A stretch of 64,000 bases of DNA from Amborella trichopoda (GCF_000471905.2 NW_006499363.1:45481-109480); one strand, 5' to 3'; counted from the stretch's first letter, positions 49,101 to 55,808 are shown. Made by a program: numbers and translations. The notes: generated by a model from the letters alone, not told the origin.

Positions 49101-51397
49101 GTCAAGTGTACATCCACCACTATGGGTATCAGTTTTAAGATGGGTTGAGAAATTCTCAAGTACATTGTTTAGTATTGTCCTGCATGGTACAAAAGACTTT
49201 GCTTCCATCTGCCTATCCAACATTTTAGGGTTGTAATTTCGTTATAAGAATGTTTTGTTTTTGTGCAATTCACAATTATTTCTTGTTCGTTTTTGTTCCC
49301 TTTTTTTTTTCTTTTTTTTTTTCTTTTTCCTAGTAGTTCAGTGGGGAAGGAGTACCCTTCCTGTTATAGGAATAGAACTCAAGACATCATGTTGTGGCGC
49401 CCCACCACCTTGACCACCTATCCTTGAGTCCATTCCTCCTCATTCATTCTTTTTGCCATATTATGGAAATGTCCTGATCAATTTTGTGTTTATGGGTTGT
49501 ATACTTTGGGTGTTCCTGCCGTCAAGAGTGGGAATTATCCTTTTTTTGCAAACTATTCTTCATTGTCTCTATGAAGTTCAAAACATGGCTACTGGTTTGG
49601 TCCTGAAGCCTCTAAGGAACATCAAATGAAGTGAGCCATGACAGTTTACCAACTCCAAAGAAGGGGTCTACAGTAACCCAATAGATGTACCACGTGCATG
49701 GAGGAGGAAGAGACCAATGGCCATCTCTTCATCCACTGTAGCATAGGGGGGTACTTGCTCAGCTTTTTGGTTGGTCTTGGGTGACTCCAAATTCAGTCCC
49801 CCAACTTATCCAAGCTTTCTGCTCTCCACTGTGGTCCAGATCTAGAATCTTCCTTTGGTGGGCCTCAGTTTCTGCCACTGTCTGGGTCATCTGGTTGGAG
49901 TGCAACAACAGAAATTTTGAGGAGAGAAGACTATCATAGTGGCCTTTATACAAAGTCCAATCCTTGGTTATCTTCTGGGCCAAGGACTCCAAATTCTTCC
50001 AACAATGGCCCCTCTCAGATTTCCATCTCAATTGGAGGAACCTTCCGAATCTCAGAACAGCCGCATCTCTCGTTCCTCACTCTGGAGACCACCTAAGCAA
50101 GGCTAAGTCAATCCTAACTTTGATGGTTGCTCCATTGTCAACCTAGACCCCTCTGGAATGGGGAGCATGTTCAGTGATTCCAACAGTGCCACCCTCCTCT
50201 CCTCCCAATTCATTGGCCAAACCAACTGCACTGTTGCTGATGCCCTAGCCCTTCTAGTAGGACTTCGCAAATTCAACTCATCCTGGGGTGCTAGTCTGAT
50301 TATCGAGGGGAACTCCGACAATGTCATAGCCTGGGCATCTAAATCATCTCGTCCTTGGAGATTGGATCACATCTGTGATGAAATTTTCTACCTCTACAGG
50401 GATACTCATGTGGTTTGGCAGAATACTTGGAGGGAAGCCAACACCGGAGTCGATGCCCTTGCTAAGGACGGCACTTCACAGCAGAACACAGGGGACTCTT
50501 GAGGACCTTTTTGAGCACTAGACCACACCTTAGTTTTCCTTTTCACAGTCTTTTATCTTGTATAGCATTTTTTGCCCCGTAAGGGTTTTTTGTACATGAA
50601 CACCCAGATTGTGGGTGGTTCAACCTCTTGAATATCTAACAATTTCAAAAAAAAAAAACGAAGAAGAAAAAAACAAGAAAACATTTTGGCCCACATTGCT
50701 TGCTTGCCAGAAACACCTCTTACTTCTAGCTATTTACTGAGTTATTGCTTAACTGATTGACATGTGTTTATAGCTATAAAAGAACGGTTGCAAATGAGCT
50801 GATCTGCAGAGCATGTACAGGGTGCAAGTTCGTATTGCAGAGGCTATAAAGGCAGATCCTATTCGACCAGAATTTCACCGTGCCATAATTACGTGGGAGC
50901 ATAATGATGGATCTGGCAATCCAGGGTAAGAATTGGGTCTGTTCATGTGATCTTGTTTCTTATAATCTGTTCCATTTATTGAATGCAGCCATACAACAGA
51001 ATTACTGGTACTGTATTGTTTCCTTCTGCTAAACCTGAGTAGAGTTTGATGGTATTGATTATGTGGCTTACAGTTTTGTTGCCCAGAGCAGTGGCCATCA
51101 AATGAGCAGTCGTCTCTTAGGCATGAAGTCAGCAAATGCATTATTAGAGTTGCCATGCTCGGGAAAAGTACTTCCAGCTAAAAGTTCTGTTCAAGCCATA
51201 TTAATTTCAGATATATGCAGCACACCTCTACCTTTTGTTCCAGAGAGTTTGGGGCCTCTGTCATTCGGTCAAAATGGCTGTAGTACAACCAGCATAATGA
51301 GCACTGAAAGTTTAACTGAGTTTCAAGATGCCCCAGTGAAGGTAGGAATTCTTACAGTGAGCGACACAGTTGCAGCTGGGGCTGGACCTGATGGAAG
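12969..51397 (+). CDS. CNX1: CNX1, molybdopterin molybdenumtransferase (exons 1-9, 3' end missing)
   Basis: CNX1 completes molybdenum cofactor synthesis in the cytosol. The C-terminal G domain adenylates molybdopterin and the N-terminal E domain (MoeA-like) inserts molybdate. Nitrate reductase, aldehyde oxidase, xanthine dehydrogenase and sulfite oxidase depend on it. Nine coding exons join without frameshift: 12969-13169, 25472-25598, 29041-29171, 35985-36086, 36152-36235, 36395-36622, 44325-44515, 50821-50925, 51074-51397. Together they give 497 residues plus 2 nt, against about 670 in Arabidopsis. Landmarks: [117 protein letters not shown], then [19 protein letters not shown] at the start of the G domain. 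All introns are GT-AG. The first ATG in exon 1 at 12969 is taken as start; other in-frame ATGs lie at 12990 and 12999. No lesion seen, so this looks functional. Confidence 0.95.
13227..13295. repeat. 18-bp tandem repeat
   Basis: About four copies of 'gagaaatgtttattgctt' near the start of intron 2, slightly diverged in the first copy. The open frame through it only reflects the repeat (period of six codons). Confidence 0.7.
13307..13495 (-). mobile_element. RTE LINE 3'-end stub, 189 bp, with 12-bp TSD
   Basis: On the minus strand it ends in the RTE signature (agccgaccccaattaattgg..aaaggc, then a gat-rich tail). Flanks ttttacatgtat (13295-13306) and ttttccatgtat (13496-13507) match at 11 of 12 positions, giving a clean target duplication and fixing both ends. 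Confidence 0.8.
13512..14210 (-). mobile_element. L1-type LINE remnant, RNase H domain
   Basis: A T-run at 13513-13522 would be the poly(A) tail on the minus strand. Minus-strand frames then give an RNase H-like domain of the plant L1 type: '[10 protein letters not shown]' (about 14130-14095), '[13 protein letters not shown]' (about 13990 and 13880), and the end motif 'NAIA...[10 protein letters not shown]' (about 13710-13650). Frameshifts are present. More of the element may lie to the right, between later insertions (see 14211-16826 and 20176-22978), but I cannot assign those parts firmly. Confidence 0.6.
15943..16148. mobile_element. 206-bp hAT MITE with GC-rich GCCTAGG interior
   Basis: Left end catagtttcaaaaagcat pairs with the reverse complement of the right end (tggtgtttcaaaaaatgt). 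Flanks atctgaaa (15935-15942) and atctcaaa (16149-16156) match at 7 of 8. The interior is rich in 'cctaggcggg' words and has a run of 14 C near 16087, unlike the AT-rich surroundings. Confidence 0.6.
16819..16826. repeat. hAT target-site duplication, left (ctctagca)
   Basis: Identical to 20168-20175. Confidence 0.85.
17280..17349. other. Assembly gap (70 N)
   Basis: Run of N inside the 3' end of the hAT transposase. Confidence 0.99.
17350..19930 (-). pseudogene. hAT transposase (BED finger, DUF659, dimerisation domain), nearly intact
   Basis: Order on the minus strand: BED zinc finger with 'DPAWKY', 'CVICLLCGN' and 'EHLAG' (about 19850-19710); acidic and Lys-rich linker (19650-19390); DUF659 core with 'CDGWSN', 'INFLV', 'DASDKSHDD', '[14 protein letters not shown]' and 'FWTPCAAHC' (19100-18830); 'VGFIYNH', '[12 protein letters not shown]' (18770-18640); '[21 protein letters not shown]' (split, near 18490-18420) and '[15 protein letters not shown]' (18350-18300). 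After an intron come the C-terminal dimerisation motif '[20 protein letters not shown]' (near 17950-17890) and '[17 protein letters not shown]' (17720-17670). It ends in an acidic tail interrupted by the gap. Lesions: in-frame TAA at 18944-18946, and a frameshift in the BED finger near 19765. Confidence 0.85.
20168..20175. repeat. hAT target-site duplication, right (ctctagca)
   Basis: Identical to 16819-16826. Confidence 0.85.
20176..22978. other. Intronic sequence, possible antisense LINE 5' part
   Basis: Outside the hAT element at 21073-22148, this stretch has less AT bias than its surroundings. Minus-strand frames are Pro/Ser/Lys-rich (for example 20228-20461, and near 22750-22950) and resemble the variable ORF1 region of plant L1 elements. 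No conserved domain is visible. It could be the upstream part of the antisense L1 ending at 13512; this is inference from order and strand only. Confidence 0.3.
21073..22148. mobile_element. 1.1-kb hAT non-autonomous element with GCCTAGGCGG ends
   Basis: Perfect 8-bp duplication gttgttgg at 21065-21072 and 22149-22156. Ends caatgttaaaaaatgc and (reverse complement) tagtgttcgaaaattc. Both subterminal regions carry GC-rich 'gcctaggcag' and 'aggcg' words. The interior is AT-rich with no transposase signal, and includes 'ggggttttggaataccccc'-type inverted words near 21880-21925. Confidence 0.8.
22980..24412 (+). mobile_element. RTE-type LINE, 5'-truncated, 1.4 kb
   Basis: Reverse-transcriptase region followed by the RTE 3' end: 'attcgtatagttgacccc', 'aaatagctt' and a (gat)n tail at 24383-24408. 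Possible imperfect target duplication: attggatttttgag near 22930 and attggactttcttgag at about 24411-24426. It lies sense-oriented in CNX1 intron 2. Confidence 0.75.
22985..24240 (+). pseudogene. RTE reverse transcriptase fragment
   Basis: Palm and finger motifs of RTE-clade RT in broken frames: 'EDLKRMKIG', '[10 protein letters not shown]' (about 22990-23065); '[20 protein letters not shown]' (near 23290-23350); '[23 protein letters not shown]' split at 23380-23447; 'VRDMYEGA' (about 23490); and the catalytic '[11 protein letters not shown]' (about 23660-23695), with Val replacing the usual Ala of F/YADD. The endonuclease domain is absent. Several frameshifts and stops. Confidence 0.75.
24413..25471. 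other. End of intron 2, no gene
   Basis: Mixed sequence. A minus-strand Pro/Gln-rich frame (24628-24810) may belong to a LINE ORF1. C-rich and A-rich simple stretches lie at 24885-24960. The branch/polypyrimidine region and acceptor of CNX1 exon 2 follow. Confidence 0.35.
25472..25598 (+). CDS. CNX1: CNX1 coding exon 2
   Basis: Acceptor attttgcag|gac, donor ggag|gtaagg, ending one base into a Gly codon. Encodes [16 protein letters not shown], an EARAGND segment and [11 protein letters not shown], matching the MoeA N-terminal region. Confidence 0.95.
25880..28230 (+). mobile_element. L1-type LINE, 3' half of ORF2
   Basis: Starts within the RT palm and ends in a short A-tract (28226-28231) after a 3'UTR with 'gtcgggcggggtcctataag' and 'ccgagagacacgcc'. 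It is 5'-truncated, as is usual for L1 insertions. Sense-oriented with respect to CNX1. Confidence 0.8.
25905..28013 (+). pseudogene. L1 ORF2 fragment: RT, zf-RVT and RNase H
   Basis: RT: '[12 protein letters not shown]' (catalytic YVDD, about 25940), '[11 protein letters not shown]', '[15 protein letters not shown]' (to 26190). Thumb: '[19 protein letters not shown]' (frame-shifted, 26230-26290), 'NFLWSG', '[15 protein letters not shown]'. Zinc-finger-like zf-RVT: '[11 protein letters not shown]', 'CQCEEES...HLFILC' (27095-27190). RNase H: '[17 protein letters not shown]' (27570-27625), '[15 protein letters not shown]', '[11 protein letters not shown]' and '[12 protein letters not shown]' (27695-27945). 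Several frameshifts and stops. Confidence 0.8.
28231..29040. other. Intronic sequence, no gene
   Basis: AT-rich, with inverted 'ctttctcaaaacc' and 'gagaggttttgag' words around 28360-28435 that could mark a decayed MITE. No coding signal before the acceptor ttttgatcag. Confidence 0.35.
29041..29171 (+). CDS. CNX1: CNX1 coding exon 3
   Basis: Encodes [37 protein letters not shown], with donor gtg|gtatta. The 'GADAVV..E' motif is characteristic of MoeA proteins. Phase 0 at the end. Confidence 0.95.
30085..32407. mobile_element. 2.3-kb hAT element with nested insertion
   Basis: Perfect 8-bp duplication actcaaca at 30077-30084 and 32408-32415. Ends aaaggttggaaaactcgc and (reverse complement) caaggttggaaaattcgc. 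GC-rich 'gcctaggcgg' and 'gcccaagg' words flank the ends. The AT-rich interior has no transposase domain. A second hAT-like element (30180-31367) is inserted about 95 bp inside the left end. Confidence 0.8.
30180..31367. mobile_element. Nested hAT-like element rich in GGAATC/GATTCC words
   Basis: Ends catagtt.../...aactatg; flanks gtttggtt (30172-30179) and gttaggtt (31368-31375) match at 7 of 8. Subterminal regions are full of 'ggaatc', 'gattcc' and 'cggaac' words. Three tandem ~70-bp units (ttcggaac.aaggaaact.gattccttaatttcggaatct) lie at about 30270-30470. No coding capacity. Confidence 0.7.
32951..33380 (+). repeat. gypsy 5' LTR
   Basis: 430 bp. It shares with the right LTR 'cagaatactgctc.cgagta', 'gacaagagagataagct', 'ttcttatataaaggatg.actcaa' (TATA-like) and 'agctcaagctactaggt'. 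Confidence 0.8.
33488..34636 (+). pseudogene. gypsy gag/pol remnants (gag start, acidic linker, integrase C-terminus)
   Basis: 33488 starts 'MPPRRGKAT', a common gag start, soon broken by stops. 33840-34169 encodes an acidic segment with repeated 'DPIF' and 'DDL' words, like the gag-protease linker of some gypsy elements. 34417-34635 ends with the integrase C-terminal pattern '[19 protein letters not shown]' and '[18 protein letters not shown]'. Protease, RT, RNase H and the integrase core are missing. Confidence 0.7.
34648..35165 (+). repeat. gypsy 3' LTR with RTE stub inserted
   Basis: Counterpart of 32951-33380. It is longer by about the size of the 87-bp RTE stub at 35012-35098 with its 13-bp duplication. 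Confidence 0.8.
35012..35098 (+). mobile_element. RTE 3'-end stub, 87 bp, with 13-bp TSD
   Basis: Begins 'tttaatagagtagagtggcgg', continues 'attcgtgtagccgacccc' and 'aattaattgggaaaaggc' and ends in (atg)n. Perfect flanking duplication ctatttctggatc at 34999-35011 and 35099-35111. The other LTR lacks the insert, which proves it came after the gypsy insertion. Confidence 0.9.
35985..36086 (+). CDS. CNX1: CNX1 coding exon 4
   Basis: 34 codons: [18 protein letters not shown], then a [11 protein letters not shown] segment. The 'R.VG.DI..G..LL..G..I' pattern is typical of MoeA. Phase 0 at both ends. Confidence 0.95.
36152..36235 (+). CDS. CNX1: CNX1 coding exon 5
   Basis: 28 codons, [19 protein letters not shown] followed by LGRGQ. 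Intron 5 before it is only 65 bp, near the plant minimum. 'STGDEL' belongs to the MPT/molybdate-binding MoeA fold (MoCF_biosynth domain). Confidence 0.95.
36395..36622 (+). CDS. CNX1: CNX1 coding exon 6
   Basis: 76 codons from [13 protein letters not shown] to GTIYFNK. Contains [19 protein letters not shown], the conserved 'TSGGVSxGxxD' active-site loop. The 159-bp intron 6 precedes it. Confidence 0.96.
37042..37190. repeat. Direct repeat flanking a MITE, left copy
   Basis: About 150 bp, highly similar to 37617-37768. Shared words include 'tagattagggagcaatgatt', 'cttttgcatgctatggttct' and 'caatttgaatatcaagagac'. Confidence 0.85.
37197..37616. mobile_element. 420-bp hAT MITE with GCCTAGGCGG palindromes
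   Basis: Ends caatgttttaaaaagcg and (reverse complement) cagtgtttcaaaaagct. Both subterminal regions are strings of 'gcctaggcg', 'gggcggtcc' and 'cccagg' palindromes. Immediate 8-bp flanks (ccgtatgc and cttgatgc) match at only 5 of 8. Instead, the element sits between ~150-bp direct repeats. Confidence 0.7.
37617..37768. repeat. Direct repeat flanking a MITE, right copy
   Basis: Partner of 37042-37190, starting exactly at the MITE border. Confidence 0.85.
38454..39112 (-). repeat. Ty1/copia LTR (3' LTR of a minus-strand element)
   Basis: Bounded by tgttag on the left and ctaaca on the right. On the minus strand it is preceded by a polypurine tract (cttgaggggcaag). The inner end, with its polypurine tract, is present twice, 97 bp apart (ctaaca at 39010-39015 and 39107-39112). 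Confidence 0.65.
39113..39850 (-). pseudogene. Ty1/copia polyprotein C-terminal fragment (RNase H)
   Basis: Minus-strand frames give the copia RT/RNase H junction: '[24 protein letters not shown]' in split frames near 39520-39440, then '[19 protein letters not shown]' (39325-39265) and the tail '[13 protein letters not shown]'. Frameshifts and stops are present and the 5' portion is missing. It belongs with the LTR at 38454-39112. Confidence 0.75.
40100..40421. mobile_element. hAT right-end fragment related to 16827-20167
   Basis: The same subterminal words as the larger hAT element ('tgatgcg', 'gcgcatatg', 'ggcgcatct', 'gcgatgcggccgcattttaa') and a similar terminus (ccgcattttaaacattg). No matching left end was identified, so this is a truncated or decayed copy. 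It appears to interrupt or adjoin the copia remnant. Confidence 0.55.
41226..43014 (+). mobile_element. 1.8-kb hAT element with transposase 3' end
   Basis: Ends catagttgttggaga and (reverse complement) catagttaagggaac. Flanks gttaacac (41218-41225) and gttaacat (43015-43022) match at 7 of 8. An internal-deletion derivative: it keeps only the end of the transposase gene. It lies inside another repeat that begins near 41110 with 'gggcacgtttggttggtg'. Confidence 0.75.
41585..42289 (+). pseudogene. hAT transposase C-terminal dimerisation domain
   Basis: Contains '[12 protein letters not shown]', a linker, '[18 protein letters not shown]', then after a TAG stop (41861-41863, where the family has Trp) '[11 protein letters not shown]' and '[14 protein letters not shown]', a second stop (TGA near 41970), '[17 protein letters not shown]', and a Ser/Pro-rich tail ending in 'RRGKRTR'. 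This is the standard hAT C-terminal block. It lacks the catalytic region. Confidence 0.75.
43069..43286. repeat. Extremely AT-rich low-complexity tract
   Basis: Over 200 bases almost entirely of A and T (repeated 'tatataaata' and 'aatatta' words) between the hAT element and the gypsy gag fragment. Confidence 0.7.
43290..43840 (-). pseudogene. Ty3/gypsy gag fragment
   Basis: Minus-strand frames follow the plant gypsy gag (retrotrans_gag) pattern in order: 'VNVPEVSG', '[11 protein letters not shown]' (near 43690-43620), an Arg/Lys-rich stretch, and '[20 protein letters not shown]' (43355-43293). Frameshifts are present. No LTR was found near it. Confidence 0.65.
44325..44515 (+). CDS. CNX1: CNX1 coding exon 7
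   Basis: Encodes [15 protein letters not shown], then [18 protein letters not shown] and a [11 protein letters not shown] segment. 'KPG.P' and 'GLPGNP.S' are the best-conserved MoeA motifs. Ends two bases into an Arg codon (caaag|gtctta). Confidence 0.95.
45715..45960. repeat. GA-rich microsatellite region
   Basis: Long purine-rich stretch with (ga)n at 45852-45868 and repeated 'gagatagag' words. Confidence 0.7.
45980..47655 (-). mobile_element. Antisense L1 LINE fragment (RT end to RNase H)
   Basis: On the minus strand, from right to left: RT thumb region '[20 protein letters not shown]' and '[14 protein letters not shown]' (47600-47470), a broken middle part, and RNase H '[17 protein letters not shown]' (about 46190-46140), '[11 protein letters not shown]' and a degraded 'ADALAQKG' end (46090-46000). 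Frameshifts and stops throughout. Confidence 0.65.
47661..49620. other. Intronic sequence, no gene seen
   Basis: No open frame with a domain and no terminal repeats I can pair. T-rich low-complexity sequence around 49295-49330. Confidence 0.4.
49630..50658 (+). mobile_element. L1 LINE 3' end with RNase H, poly(A) tail
   Basis: 5'-truncated. zf-RVT pattern '[10 protein letters not shown]', '[20 protein letters not shown]' (49640-49745), then RNase H '[15 protein letters not shown]', '[14 protein letters not shown]', '[12 protein letters not shown]' (50158-50502). The 3'UTR ends in an A-run at 50647-50658, only 162 bp before CNX1 exon 8. Confidence 0.75.
50821..50925 (+). CDS. CNX1: CNX1 coding exon 8
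   Basis: Encodes [19 protein letters not shown] and [17 protein letters not shown] across both junctions. This is the start of the MoeA C-terminal (domain IV) segment. Phase 2 at both ends. Confidence 0.94.
51074..51397 (+). CDS. CNX1: CNX1 coding exon 9 (end of E domain, start of G domain)
   Basis: 108 codons. [20 protein letters not shown] and '[19 protein letters not shown]' finish the E domain. A variable linker follows (about 35 residues, Ser/Pro-rich). The exon ends with [19 protein letters not shown], the first strand and loop of the MogA-like G domain. Donor aag|gtaaga. No following exon is visible in the window. Confidence 0.95.
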
Positions 51398-51731
51398 GTA
51401 AGATGCAGCTTAGTTAATTTTAATGCTCACATCTACTTGGTAACTTTTATGCTTTTTTAGTAGTTACTTTTCTGAGAATCTATATCCTATGTGAATTTTA
51501 GATTTACTATGGAGAGGGACTTAATTTTTCATGTCAGGAAGACTACTGGAAAGTCCCATTCATGTCTTTATTTATTCAGGTTTCAGTTATAATCCCACAC
51601 CTTCCTGGTTTGCTCAATGCACATGCTTATCAAAAAAAAAAAAGGTTTAGTGGACTTCTATGAGCACTTCAACAAATCTTGTTCTGGAAGTTATCCATAT
51701 TCATGTGTTATTGCATCAATATATTTTCTCA

Positions 51732-52465
51732 TCATCATCATCAGAGCCTTTTCCCAATTATTTGGGGTCGGCTACAAAAATCTTGGTTCGCCATTCTGCT
51801 CTATCAAGGGCCATACCCCTAATGTGGCGACAAGTCCCCATATCTTTCCTCACTACTTCCAACTATGTCCTTTTAGGCCTACCCCTTGCCATTTTGTAGC
51901 CTTTAACAAAAGCCAACTCGTATCTCCTAATAGGTGCTATACTGGGTCTGCGCTGCACATGGCTAGCCTACCTAATTTTACTTTCTATCATCTTATCACC
52001 TACTGGAGCTACACCCAAGTTCTCTCAAATGTATTCATTTTCGATTCTATCCCTTCTTCTCAACATCCTCATCTTAGCTACGCTCATCTTATGGGTATGT
52101 TGTTTTTTGACCGCCTAACATTATGCCCTATAAATCAAAGCTGGTCCTCGCAACTGTTTTACAAAACTACCCCTTCAGCTTCATTAGTATGCGGCGATCA
52201 CACAAAACACTTGTTGCACATCTCTACTTTGCCCAACCGGTTCTAATTCTATATGAGACACCTCAATCCCTCTGTTTCTTGGATTATCAACCGAGGATAT
52301 CGAAAATACGGTCTTTTTGGTATTTCTTGGACATCAATCTTAACTACTTCCTTGTCTCTACTCCTATTATTACTAAACTTGCATTCCACACCAAAACCTT
52401 CCATTCTTGTTGCATGCTTATGTGTAACAATATGTCTGCGTATAAATTATAATAACTTAAAGCGC
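51732..52465 (-). mobile_element. RTE LINE 3' fragment, ~730 bp, minus strand
   Basis: Starts on the plus strand as the reverse complement of the RTE tail (catcatcatcagagcc, ttttcccaattatttggggtcggct) and continues through the same 3' blocks as 23850-24400 in reverse. The large plus-strand open frame here (51617-52246) is the antisense of this element. No clear target duplication. Confidence 0.75.
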
Positions 52466-52717
52466 TCCTAGTTTCTTTCTTTAGTGGATTGCATCTGAGG
52501 AGCATTATGAGAAGGTATGGCTATCTCAAATGTTAGAATTGGCCAAGTTCATCAGTTTTGTTAGCTATTGTTTTAGTAATCACACCCAACTCATTGCTTC
52601 CTTAATTGAATTTTCAGGTCGATTATTTCACAATCTAAAAATGATTAAATTGGCATTAGTTGCTGTGCACATCTACCAAAACAGTTGATGACAAAACAGG
52701 CTGCCAATTACCATTGC

Positions 52718-53329
52718 ATTAATGTTTTTAAAGCCGAAATCAGCCAATGGCCAGGCTGAGTAAGCTCAGCAACACTGGCCTATTAGGCCAAAAGCAGCAT
52801 TTAAAAAATCTAAAAAAGTCGATAAAAAAATGCAAAATATATGAATGAAAAAATCATAAAAATGCTTTTACAAGAAAAGGGATGCGCATTAGCTCTACGA
52901 CTTTCGCACTAGGCTAGCTGTGTCTTCTTGCTTTCGAGATATAGTTTGCTAGGCGCACTAGCTGCAAAGAAAACTACGCGTGCGATATGTATATTGATGA
53001 AAAAATAGAAAACCTATACGTACTGGGGCTTTTATCTAACATAGTGCCAAAAATTCATTCAACAATCAAAAGTGTACATGATAATAATGAGTTTTATGGG
53101 AGCAATCAAATTTCTAAATTACAAATAAACTACTTAAAGTACTCATTTTAAAGCAAATATGATTGACGGTGAGGCTCAAAGTAACCCCGATCATCAACAG
53201 TTCGGCTATCTCCGTAACAGTTTCAAAATGACTTTGTTCATTGGGTATCTTGGGCAATTCCTTATTACCAAAAAAAGAACAAACTTGGGTAATGCCTCAT
53301 AATGCAATGGCCTTAGGACCAGTCTAGCC
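52718..53329. other. Possible left end of the decayed hAT element
   Basis: 'aatgtttttaaagccgaaatc' near 52722 and the following GC words ('ggccaggctgag', 'ggcctattaggcc') recall the 'cagtgttttaaaat.cgg' terminus of the hAT element at 16827. No paired right end was found. Confidence 0.3.
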
Positions 53330-54930
53330 CTTATGTTTGCCCCCACCTTGCTTCTCATGCTCGATCACGAGAACCCTTGTGTCACCATCCCTTGTATCAA
53401 TGGTCTCATAATCGTCATTATCGCCTCCATTTCCCATTACCTATGGCTTGTATTGGCAAGCACAAGAAGTTATTCCATATGCTATCAACTATCTCCAATA
53501 TTTTTGTGTAGAATGAACATGTGGCTTCGATGGCCACTTTACTCAATCAATTGCTTCCTACAAGAATGCATAGTAGGCTTCATATCGCTGTCCTCCATCT
53601 TCAGCACTACCTCTATAAATGCTGCAGTTACTACTATCTGCTCGCAGCTATCCCTAAACCTCATGCTAATTACTATCGCTTCAACTTACCTTTCATTGGT
53701 CCTTAATTCATTTTTTCCCAGGCAACCATCTATTTATGTCTTGTTTGCAACCTTGATATGGAATCCATGGATAAGAACGACATAGCAAGCTGCATGATGC
53801 TTGCCCTAGTCAGATCCCTCCCATCTATGAATTGCCTCATCAAAGCTAGGATCGCCAAGTGGTTGTATAGAAATGGTGATCTTCTGCGCTTTCTTCACTA
53901 CGTTTTCACCTGCTTAATCTTCCAAATGTCTTCTAGCTTCAGGTTGATGCAGTGGGCTGCAAAAGGACACCATACCAAGTGCTACATCTTCCTCATTTGT
54001 CTCTTCCTTGCTTCGATATGGTTCTTGGCAATGTCAGTTCAATCTAAACTACTCCTGACCAGTTATCACCACATCACTGAGTAATGTGCACAATAGCTTC
54101 CCACTCTTTATAGCCCTTGTGGTAAAAACGCAACTATTGAAGATTGTCCCTCGTGAGAAATATACCACAAATTAGCCATCTCCTTTTGATATCCCTCTCT
54201 CCACTTGACGTGACACCCGTGTTTTGTGCCACGTTTGCTTGTTCTCATTGATGAACTGCCCCACCTAAGCTACCACCTCATCCAAGCATGGGCAACTAAT
54301 CTCATCTGTGTTTGAGGGCTTCACTCTAGGCCTTATACTAGCTATTTTGGAGATAATGGGCGCCTAGTATTAATATTGGTTCCATTGAAAGGGACAGCAG
54401 TATTATTTTCGCAATCGCCTTCATCAAGCACTTCCTTATTGTCTTACTAAAATTGTGGGTCAAGTGGCTGATGAGATCTACCATGTGCTCCTCACACCTA
54501 GAGTGTGCTCCTCGCCCTCCATCCCTGTCCATGAAACTTGCAGTTTTAAACAAACTAGGAGTGCAGTCCCCTGTGTCATTGGTAATGTGGCTTAAGGTAA
54601 CCTCTGAGGACATCCAGGCATCACTGGTGTCATCCCCTAGGACCTCGCCCCTCCATACCTCCTGCCTTGCCATTCTCCCAGCAGTGATGTCTAAACTCGC
54701 CCTTCCCACAGGTTTGAGTTAGCTCTTAAAATCCTTATCTTCATTGCCCCTTTTGACTAGCTTGGTGAAGTGGCTACTAATCTTGTCAATCATTGTCTAT
54801 TTTACATCTTTTTATTAGCAATGATAATTGCCAGCATCTTTTGCCTTGCATTCTTTGGCATATGGACACAGTACAACATCACCCTACACCCTCACAAGGT
54901 GATATTTATGGTGGTTGATACTGCCACTCA
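53330..54930 (-). pseudogene. Decayed hAT transposase (DUF659 type)
   Basis: Minus-strand frames give, in the order seen in the hAT transposase at 17350-19930: 'WCPFAAHCINLKLEDIWKI' (near 53965-53910), 'FIYNHLAILALMRQF' with 'DLTRASIMQLAMSFLSMDS' (near 53880-53755), and 'VLKMEDSDMKPTM' (near 53610-53575). Upstream frames (54709-54338) have no clear match. Many stops and frameshifts, so clearly old. Confidence 0.6.
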
Positions 54931-55005
54931 CCTCCTTCCCACATAAGAAAACATTGAATGGTTGATACTGCCACTCACCCCCTTCCCACAAAAGAAAACA
55001 TTGAA
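54911..55005. repeat. Tandem repeat of 47-48 bp, two copies
   Basis: 'ggttgatactgccactcacc.ccttcccacaaaagaaaacattgaa' occurs twice in succession with few differences. Confidence 0.7.
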
Positions 55006-55203
55006 CTTTGTCCTTTTTATTAGGATGTACCCTAACCCATAGATGCATGGAGCTTGGTTAGGGGTGACGATCCCTTCCCCCCGCCCCCCAAACAAAAAAA
55101 AGGGACATAAAAAGGCCCACAGAATCTCGTTCTGGCAAATCCTGGAGCTATAGGGCCCAAGCAAAGCTTGCTCCCTCCCATCAAAGGGATGGCAATTCTC
55201 ATC

Positions 55204-55542
55204 TAGGGCTGGCAATGAGCCATGTGGAGCTGCTGGCCCCGTAAAACTAGGGCCTAGATCACAAAATGTGGCCTGAAGGCAGAGCCACCACGACCCGAGG
55301 GTAAGGTCAGACCGTATCTGGGCCACAAGGCCAGGATTGGATGGGCCTGGTCCCACCCTTTGTTTTCTTATCTTTTTCTTTCTTTCTTTTTTATTTTTAT
55401 TTTTTTTTCCCTTCAAGTGTATTAGGCCTGGTCTGAGCCAAGCCCAGGGCTTCTTACCCCGATCAAGGCCGGGCCAGGCTCGGGCTGGCCCCTTAGAGAC
55501 CAAGGCCAGGCTAGGGCCATGGCTGCCCTATTGCCAGCCCTA
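55204..55542. mobile_element. 339-bp hAT MITE (TAGGGCTGGCAAT ends)
   Basis: Ends tagggctggcaatgagcc and (reverse complement) tagggctggcaatagggc. Perfect 8-bp duplication ttctcatc at 55196-55203 and 55543-55550. The interior is rich in 'ggcc' and 'gggcc' palindromes. The open frames across it are repeat artefacts. Confidence 0.85.
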
Positions 55543-55775
55543 TTCTCATCTTATAGGGATCATGGCCTCGATAAAACGGGATCTTGATCTCTGACTAAAA
55601 GGAGTTTCGACGCCCATGCTAGAGGTTGCACCACCACTAGAAAAGGAGGGCACATTCCTGGGCTGAAGGGATCTCAATCCCAAGGAGGCCTTAAAAATTT
55701 GCAAACGTTGAACTCAATATCTTTTATTTCGTTCTAATTGTTTGTTTTATGATGAATTTCTAGCTAGCGACCAAT

Positions 55776-55777
<2 letters not shown>

Positions 55778-55808
<31 letters not shown>

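Larger units (their letters stand above)
44516..50820 (+). other. CNX1: CNX1 intron 8 (6.3 kb)
   Basis: GT-AG intron (donor gtctta is weak, acceptor catgtacag). It contains an antisense L1 fragment and a sense L1 3' end. 44516-45980 and 47661-49620 hold no recognisable gene, only AG-rich microsatellites (45715-45960) and a G-run (46393-46420). Confidence 0.8.

Noticed and set aside
51617..52246. Longest uninterrupted plus-strand ORF (209 codons)
   Set aside because: It is the antisense of an RTE 3' fragment; the sequence is explained by the minus-strand element and the protein has no domain.
52495..52520. 'gattgcatctgaggagcatt' considered as the next CNX1 exon
   Set aside because: No similarity to the sequence expected after the first G-domain strand, and too short an open frame.
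53333..53785. 150-codon hydrophobic plus-strand ORF
   Set aside because: Antisense of a decayed hAT transposase whose DUF659 motifs are readable on the minus strand.
54928..55503. 191-codon minus-strand ORF
   Set aside because: Runs across the 339-bp hAT MITE and GC palindromes; composition artefact.
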